Positions 59,416-64,000 of a stretch of 64,000 nt of DNA are shown piece by piece. The position numbers and the translations under genes are program-made. Positions within the stretch are counted from its first letter, which is position 1, and each line of letters starts with the position of its first letter. The notes under the pieces are model-generated. The model saw nothing but the letters and a program-made list of their open reading frames with translations. It was not told the origin of the DNA and did not search any database. Origin of the DNA: Streptantibioticus_A sp037034305 (GTDB lineage: Bacteria > Actinomycetota > Actinomycetes > Streptomycetales > Streptomycetaceae); NCBI GenBank assembly GCA_037034305.1, contig JBAGJY010000005.1:186001-250000 (forward strand), given 5' to 3'.

Positions 59416-60122
59416 CGCAGACTCACATACCTGAGGACGAGGCGGCACTCCAGGCGCTGGCCGAGCGGGCGGACCGGGAACTGGAGGACGCCGACGCGCT
59501 GGACGTCCTGCGCTGGACGGCGGCCACCTTCGGCCCGCGCTGGTGCGTCACCTCCTCGATGGAGGACGCGGTGGTGGCCCATCTGGCCTCCCGGGTCGCC
59601 CCCGGCGTCGACGTGGTCTTCCTCGACACCGGCTACCACTTCCCGGAGACCATCGGCACCCGCGACGCGGTCGCCGCGGTACTGGACGTCAACGTCATCA
59701 CACTCACACCGCCCCAGAGCGTCGCCGAGCAGGACGCCGAGTACGGTCCGGGACTGCACGACCGGGACCCCGACCTGTGCTGTGCGCTGCGCAAGGTCAA
59801 GCCGCTGGAGGAGGGCCTGCGCGGCTACCAGGCGTGGGCAACCGGGCTGCGCCGCGACGAGTCGCCGACCCGGGCCAACACCCCCGTCGTCGGCTGGGAC
59901 CCCAGGCGCCGCAAGGTCAAGGTCTCCCCCATCGCCCGCTGGACGCAGCAGGAAGTCGACGCGTACATCGCCGAACACGGCGTGCTCACCAACCCGTTGC
60001 TGACCGACGGCTACGCCTCCATCGGCTGCGCCCCCTGCACCCGGCGGGTGCTGGCGGGCGAGGACGCCAGGGCGGGCCGCTGGGCGGGCCGGGCGAAGAC
60101 GGAATGCGGGCTGCACGGATGA
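59412..60122 (+). CDS. cysH: APS/PAPS reductase
   Basis: A 236-residue reductase that converts adenylylsulfate to sulfite and AMP. CVTSSMEDAVVAHLA is the PP-loop-like nucleotide site and FLDTGYHFPET is a family motif. DLCCALRKVKPL and GCAPCTRRV give the Cys-Cys and C-x2-C ligands of the 4Fe-4S cluster that mark the APS-using class. The C-terminal catalytic Cys is in KTECGLHG. The ATG at 59412 and the stop at 60122 both overlap neighbouring genes by four bases. Confidence 0.5.
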   Translation: MTQTHIPEDEAALQALAERADRELEDADALDVLRWTAATFGPRWCVTSSMEDAVVAHLASRVAPGVDVVFLDTGYHFPETIGTRDAVAAVLDVNVITLTPPQSVAEQDAEYGPGLHDRDPDLCCALRKVKPLEEGLRGYQAWATGLRRDESPTRANTPVVGWDPRRRKVKVSPIARWTQQEVDAYIAEHGVLTNPLLTDGYASIGCAPCTRRVLAGEDARAGRWAGRAKTECGLHG

Positions 60123-60682
60123 CCGACCACGAGGAGACGAGGGTGACGCAGCAGGGCGCCACGATCTGGCTCACCGGTCTGCCGAGCGCGGGCAAGACCA
60201 CCATCGCCCGGGCGCTGGCGAACCGGTTGCGCGGTGATGGGCATCGGGTGGAGGTGCTGGACGGCGACGAGATCCGGGAGTTCCTGTCCGCCGGGCTGGG
60301 GTTCAGCCGTGAGGACCGGCACACCAATGTGCAACGCATCGGTTTCGTGGCGCAGTTGCTGGCGTCGCACGGGGTGAAGGTGCTGGTTCCGGTGATCGCG
60401 CCGTACGCGGACAGCCGGGAGACGGTGCGCAAGCGGCACGAGCAGCACGGCACCCGGTATCTGGAGGTGCATGTGGCGACTCCGGTCGAGGTGTGCTCGG
60501 TGCGTGATGTGAAGGGCCTGTACGCCAAACAGGCGGCGGGTGAGATCTCGGGGCTTACCGGGGTGGACGACCCGTACGAGCCGCCGGTCGCTCCGGACCT
60601 GAGGATCGAGGCGCATCAGCAGGGTGTCGCGGAATCCGCAGCCGCGCTCAAAGCGCTTCTGGTGGAAAGGGGACTGGCGTGA
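60119..60682 (+). CDS. cysC: adenylylsulfate kinase
   Basis: A 187-residue kinase phosphorylating APS to PAPS. The P-loop is WLTGLPSAGKTTIARAL, DGDEIREFLSAGLGFS is the APS-binding block, and EDRHTNVQRIGFVAQLL and DVKGLYAKQAAGEISGLTGV (split here) complete the family pattern. The ATG at 60119 overlaps the cysH stop; a GTG at 60143 with GAGGAGACGAGG before it is an alternative start. Presence of both an APS reductase and an APS kinase means PAPS is probably made for sulfation or other uses and not only for reduction. Confidence 0.5.
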   Translation: MTDHEETRVTQQGATIWLTGLPSAGKTTIARALANRLRGDGHRVEVLDGDEIREFLSAGLGFSREDRHTNVQRIGFVAQLLASHGVKVLVPVIAPYADSRETVRKRHEQHGTRYLEVHVATPVEVCSVRDVKGLYAKQAAGEISGLTGVDDPYEPPVAPDLRIEAHQQGVAESAAALKALLVERGLA

Positions 60683-61614
60683 CGACGGTGACCGAAACCG
60701 CTGAGGGTACCGGGAACCCGTACGCGCTCAGCCACTTGGACGCTTTGGAGTCCGAGGCGGTGCACATCTTCCGTGAGGTGGCGGGGGAGTTCGAGCGGCC
60801 GGTGATCCTGTTCTCCGGTGGCAAGGACTCGATCGTGATGCTGCACCTGGCGCTCAAGGCGTTCGCTCCGGCGGCGGTGCCGTTCGGGCTGCTGCATGTG
60901 GACACCGGGCACAACTTCCCCGAGGTGCTGGCCTACCGGGACCGCACCGTGGCCGAGCACGGCCTTCGGCTGCATGTGGCCAGCGTGCAGGAGTACATCG
61001 ACGACGGCCGCCTTCGTGAGCGCCCCGACGGCACGCGCAATCCGTTGCAGACCGTTCCGCTGCTGGACGCGATCGGCGAGGGCCGCTACGACGCGGTGTT
61101 CGGCGGTGGGCGGCGGGATGAGGAGAAGGCACGCGCGAAGGAGCGGGTGTTCAGCCTGCGCGACGAGTTCGGGGCGTGGGATCCGCGGCGTCAGCGGCCG
61201 GAGTTGTGGCAGTTGTACAACGGCCGTCACGCGCCCGGTGAGCACGTGCGGGTCTTCCCGTTGTCGAACTGGACCGAGTTGGACGTGTGGCAGTACATCG
61301 CCCGTGAGGGCATCGAGCTGCCGCGGATCTACTACGCGCACGAGCGTGAGGTGTTCTCCCGTAGCGGGATGTGGCTGACGGCGGGTGAGTGGGGCGGGCC
61401 CAAGCAGAGTGAGCCCGTCGAGCGGCGCATGGTGCGCTACCGCACGGTCGGTGACATGTCGTGCACGGGTGCGGTCGATTCGGACGCGGTGACGATCGAG
61501 CAGGTCATCGCGGAGATCGCCGCATCGAGGTTGACCGAGCGGGGCGCGACGCGCGCCGATGACAAGTTGTCCGAGGCGGCGATGGAAGACCGCAAGCGCG
61601 AGGGGTACTTCTAG
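60679..61614 (+). CDS. cysD: sulfate adenylyltransferase, small subunit
   Basis: A 311-residue ATP-binding subunit of ATP sulfurylase, which makes APS from ATP and sulfate. PVILFSGGKDSIVMLHLALK is the PP-loop, and LLHVDTGHNFPEVLAYRD, GGGRRDEEKARAKERVFSLR, PLSNWTELDVWQYI and VGDMSCTGAVDSDA follow in the expected order. GTG start at 60679, overlapping the cysC stop by four bases. It works as a complex with the CysN GTPase encoded next. Confidence 0.5.
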   Translation: MTTVTETAEGTGNPYALSHLDALESEAVHIFREVAGEFERPVILFSGGKDSIVMLHLALKAFAPAAVPFGLLHVDTGHNFPEVLAYRDRTVAEHGLRLHVASVQEYIDDGRLRERPDGTRNPLQTVPLLDAIGEGRYDAVFGGGRRDEEKARAKERVFSLRDEFGAWDPRRQRPELWQLYNGRHAPGEHVRVFPLSNWTELDVWQYIAREGIELPRIYYAHEREVFSRSGMWLTAGEWGGPKQSEPVERRMVRYRTVGDMSCTGAVDSDAVTIEQVIAEIAASRLTERGATRADDKLSEAAMEDRKREGYF

Positions 61615-61616
61615 TC

Positions 61617-62948
61617 ATGAGCACCACCACCCAGGAGTTGGCGGCCACCTCGCTGCTGCGGTTCGCCACCGCCGGTTCCGTGGACGACGGGAAGTCCACG
61701 CTGGTCGGCAGGTTGCTGCACGACTCGAAGTCGGTGCTGGCCGACCAGCTGGAGGCGGTCGAGCACGCATCGCGGCGGCGGGGCCAGCAGGCGCCGGACC
61801 TGGCGCTGTTGACCGACGGGTTGCGGGCGGAGCGGGAGCAGGGCATCACCATCGATGTCGCCTACCGCTACTTCGCCACGCCCCGGCGCCGGTTCATCCT
61901 GGCCGACACCCCCGGGCATGTGCAGTACACCCGCAACATGGTCACCGGCGCGTCCACGGCCGAGTTGACCGTGGTGCTGGTGGACGCGCGCAACGGCGTG
62001 GTCGAGCAGACCCGCCGCCACGCCGCCGTGGCCGCGCTGCTGCGGGTGCCCCATGTGGTGCTGGCGGTCAACAAGATGGACCTGGTCGAGTACGCCGAGC
62101 CGGTCTTCGCCAAGATCGCCGAGGAGTTCACCGCGTACGCCGCCTCACTGGGGGTTCCGGAGGTCACCGCGATCCCGATCTCCGCGCTGGGCGGTGACAA
62201 CGTGGTGAGCCCGTCCGCGCACATGGACTGGTACGGCGGCCCGACCATCCTGGAGCATCTGGAGAGCGTCCCCGTGGGCACCGATCCCACCGGCGCACCG
62301 GCTCGCTTCCCTGTCCAGTACGTCATCCGCCCGCAGACGGCCGAGCACCCCGACTACCGCGGCTACGCGGGCCAGATCGCCTCCGGGGTGCTGCGCGTCG
62401 GCGACCGGGTCACGGTGCTGCCCTCCGGCGCGAGCAGCACCATCAGCGGCATCGACGCCCTGGGCGAGCCGGTGGACGTGGCCTGGGCGCCGCAGTCGGT
62501 GACCGTGCTGCTCGCGGACGACCTCGACATCTCCCGCGGTGACCTGCTCGCTCCCACGGCCACCGCGCCCGCGGTGACGCAGGACATCACGGCCACCGCC
62601 TGCCACCTGCACGAACGTCCGCTGAAGGTGGGCGAGCGGGTACTGCTCAAGCACGGCACCCGCACCGTCAAGGCGATCGTGAAGGGGTTGCCGTACCGGA
62701 TCAACCTCACCGAGCGGCTGGCACACGAGGCGAACCCCGGCGAGCTGGCCGCCAACGACATCGGCGCCGTCGTACTGCGCACCGCGCAGCCGCTGCCGCT
62801 GGACGCCTACGCCGACTCCCGACTGACCGGCTCGTTCCTGCTCATCGACCCGGCCGACGGCACCACGCTGACCGCGGGCATGGTCGGCGAGGCGTTCGCC
62901 GCCGACGACACCAACCCCACCGCGGACGACGGTGGTTGGGACTTTTGA
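61617..62948 (+). CDS. cysN: sulfate adenylyltransferase, GTPase subunit
   Basis: A 443-residue EF-Tu-like GTPase that drives APS synthesis. G1 is AGSVDDGKSTLVGRLL, G3 is LADTPGHVQYTRNM, and G4 is AVNKMDLV. The beta-barrel domains 2 and 3 follow. The CysC domain that is fused to CysN in mycobacteria is absent, consistent with the separate cysC gene. ATG at 61617, two bases after cysD. Its TGA overlaps the next tiny ORF as TGATG. Confidence 0.5.
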   Translation: MSTTTQELAATSLLRFATAGSVDDGKSTLVGRLLHDSKSVLADQLEAVEHASRRRGQQAPDLALLTDGLRAEREQGITIDVAYRYFATPRRRFILADTPGHVQYTRNMVTGASTAELTVVLVDARNGVVEQTRRHAAVAALLRVPHVVLAVNKMDLVEYAEPVFAKIAEEFTAYAASLGVPEVTAIPISALGGDNVVSPSAHMDWYGGPTILEHLESVPVGTDPTGAPARFPVQYVIRPQTAEHPDYRGYAGQIASGVLRVGDRVTVLPSGASSTISGIDALGEPVDVAWAPQSVTVLLADDLDISRGDLLAPTATAPAVTQDITATACHLHERPLKVGERVLLKHGTRTVKAIVKGLPYRINLTERLAHEANPGELAANDIGAVVLRTAQPLPLDAYADSRLTGSFLLIDPADGTTLTAGMVGEAFAADDTNPTADDGGWDF

Positions 62949-63046
62949 TGACGACCGAGACTTACTCCGGCTTCGCCAAGGAGGGCGGCCGGATCGGCAG
63001 CGGCACGCTGGGCAGCGGCCAGGGCGGGGTGGCGCGATGTGCATGA
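62948..63046 (+). CDS. 32-residue ORF coupled to cysN
   Basis: Starts at the ATG that overlaps the cysN stop (TGATG), so ribosomes could re-initiate. The product begins MTTETYSGFAKEGGRIGSGT, is Gly/Ser-rich and ends in ARCA, with one Cys. No domain is recognised. It may be a remnant of a longer gene or a small regulatory peptide before the transporter genes. No separate ribosome site is needed or seen. Confidence 0.5.
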   Translation: MTTETYSGFAKEGGRIGSGTLGSGQGGVARCA

Positions 63047-63120
63047 TGACGCACCGCCCGACCCCGTACCGCCGCTCCCCCGCACGACCCCCCGCCCCCA
63101 TCGACCCGGGCGCGCCCTGA
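63037..63120 (+). CDS. 27-residue ORF before the sulfonate transporter
   Basis: ATG at 63037, overlapping the previous ORF by 10 bases in another frame, with product start MCMMTHRPTPYRRSPARP. It is Pro/Arg-rich and has a Cys at position 2. GGCGGGGTGG lies upstream but is not a strong ribosome site. It could be a second leader-like peptide ahead of ssuA, or chance. Low confidence. Confidence 0.5.
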   Translation: MCMMTHRPTPYRRSPARPPAPIDPGAP

Positions 63121-63154
63121 AAGGCGTGCCGGGCCTACGAGAGGAACCCCTCCC

Positions 63155-64000
63155 GTGAACGCCGACCGCCTCCTTCGCACCCCCAGAAGCCGGATCGCGG
63201 CCACCGCCGCCCTCTGCCTGATGCTGTTGGGCCTGTCGGCCTGCGGATACGGTTCCCAGAAGGCCGACACCACCGGGCCCGCCCCCGTGGCCGGTGGCAA
63301 GAAGCTGTCCGCCGACTCGGTGACGATCGGCTACTTCGCCAACATCACTCACGCCACTGCCCTGGTCGGTGTGGAAAAGGGGCTGTTCCAGAAGGCGTTG
63401 GGCGGCACCCAGCTCAAGACCCAGGTGTTCAACGCCGGTCCGTCGGAGATCGAGGCGCTGAACGCGGGCGCGATCGACATCGGCTGGCTCGGGCCGTCGC
63501 CTGCGATCAACGGCTATGTGAAGTCGCACGGCCAGGACCTGAGGATCATCGCGGGTTCGGCGTCAGGCGGTGTCTCCCTGGTGGTCAACCCGAACAAGGT
63601 CAAGAGCCTGGACGACCTGAAGGGCAAGCGGATCGCCACCCCGCAGCTGGGCAACACCCAGGACGTGGCGCTGCTGAACTACCTGGCGTCCAAGGGGTTC
63701 AAGGAGGACCCGACCACCGGCAAGGGCGATGTCACCGTCGAGCGGATCGACAACAAGACGACGCCGATCGCCTTCCAGCAGGGCCAGATCGACGGTGCCT
63801 GGGTGCCCGAGCCCACCGCCTCGCAGCTGGTCGCCCACGGAGCCAGGACGCTGCTGGACGAGAAGACGCTGTGGAAAAACGGCCAGTTCGTGATCACGAA
63901 CGTGGTGGTCTCCCAGAAGTTCCTCAAGGCACACCCCGACGTGGTCGAGGCCGTGCTGCGCGGCTCGGTGGACACCAACGCCTGGATCAAGGCCAACCCG
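63155..64000 (+). CDS. ssuA: sulfonate-type ABC transporter substrate-binding lipoprotein, N-terminal part
   Basis: The first 282 residues are in the window; the C-terminus lies beyond 64,000. A lipoprotein signal ends in LLGLSAC with acylated Cys30. The mature part is an NMT1/SsuA-like periplasmic-binding fold: SVTIGYFANITHATALVGVE, FNAGPSEIEALNAGAIDIGW, GKRIATPQLGNTQDVALLNY and QGQIDGAWVPEPTASQLVAH. It would capture aliphatic sulfonates or taurine at the cell surface for sulfur supply. GTG start at 63155 after GAGAGGAA. The permease and ATPase genes are expected just past the window. Confidence 0.5.
   Translation, partial: MNADRLLRTPRSRIAATAALCLMLLGLSACGYGSQKADTTGPAPVAGGKKLSADSVTIGYFANITHATALVGVEKGLFQKALGGTQLKTQVFNAGPSEIEALNAGAIDIGWLGPSPAINGYVKSHGQDLRIIAGSASGGVSLVVNPNKVKSLDDLKGKRIATPQLGNTQDVALLNYLASKGFKEDPTTGKGDVTVERIDNKTTPIAFQQGQIDGAWVPEPTASQLVAHGARTLLDEKTLWKNGQFVITNVVVSQKFLKAHPDVVEAVLRGSVDTNAWIKANP

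Overview
The window looks like chromosome from Streptomyces or a close relative. Base composition is very GC-rich and third codon positions are nearly always G or C. GTG starts, ATGA/GTGA stop-start overlaps and strong GGAGG ribosome sites are common. Typical streptomycete genes are present: a DUF2637 protein, an orphan anti-sigma-type ATPase, a class F sortase, several TetR/PucR/GntR regulators and a RLHVDL leader peptide. No rRNA, tRNA, CRISPR array, transposon, prophage or attachment site was seen.

1-10,290: purine and ureide catabolism. On the minus strand are a purine permease (cut by the window edge), an 8-oxoguanine/guanine deaminase-like enzyme, uricase, 5-hydroxyisourate hydrolase and OHCU decarboxylase (urate to allantoin), then a small HTH regulator and a thiamine-binding-like protein. 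Divergently come hydroxypyruvate isomerase, tartronate-semialdehyde reductase and glyoxylate carboligase (glyoxylate to glycerate) and a catalase for uricase peroxide. A near-identical 15-bp palindrome overlaps the -35 box of both the uraD promoter and the catalase promoter. The carboligase carries Glu where the E. coli enzyme has Val.

10,430-22,100: accessory genes. These are a zinc-ribbon protein with a degraded Mrr-type nuclease domain, a mannose-binding lectin, two acyl-CoA ligases, a GH1 glucosidase with divergent TetR, a four-repeat DUF347 membrane protein, and a TetR/flavin monooxygenase pair with four operator copies followed by a two-component system.

22,140-30,620: xanthine dehydrogenase locus. 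XdhC, a hypoxanthine/guanine-type permease and the three dehydrogenase subunits are on the minus strand, and PucR is divergent. With region 1 this gives a route from purine bases to allantoin and from glyoxylate to glycerate; the allantoin-opening enzymes are not in the window.

30,836-43,704: mixed region. It holds a TPR-like protein, GntR, an FhuF-type iron reductase with an iron-box-like site, a DUF2637 protein, an anti-sigma-type ATPase, a GH38 alpha-mannosidase, a PP2C-like protein lacking a metal Asp, a lipoprotein/histidine kinase/response regulator operon resembling AfsQ, and a polysaccharide deacetylase.

43,739-56,430: DNA repair and envelope. Ogt and Ada-AlkA form a translationally coupled pair, AidB lies 3 kb away and an Fpg/Nei glycosylase 3.5 kb further. 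RsgA has an overlapping upstream ORF, YihY has an 18-bp tandem repeat, and an amino-acid permease is followed by a divergent surface-protein/sortase pair. Two families of short dispersed intergenic repeats occur here.

56,611-64,000: assimilatory sulfur operon. A GNAT gene is followed by an inverted repeat and a cysteine-containing leader peptide, then sirA, a 60-residue zinc ribbon, cysH, cysC, cysD, cysN, two tiny ORFs, and a sulfonate-binding lipoprotein cut by the window end.
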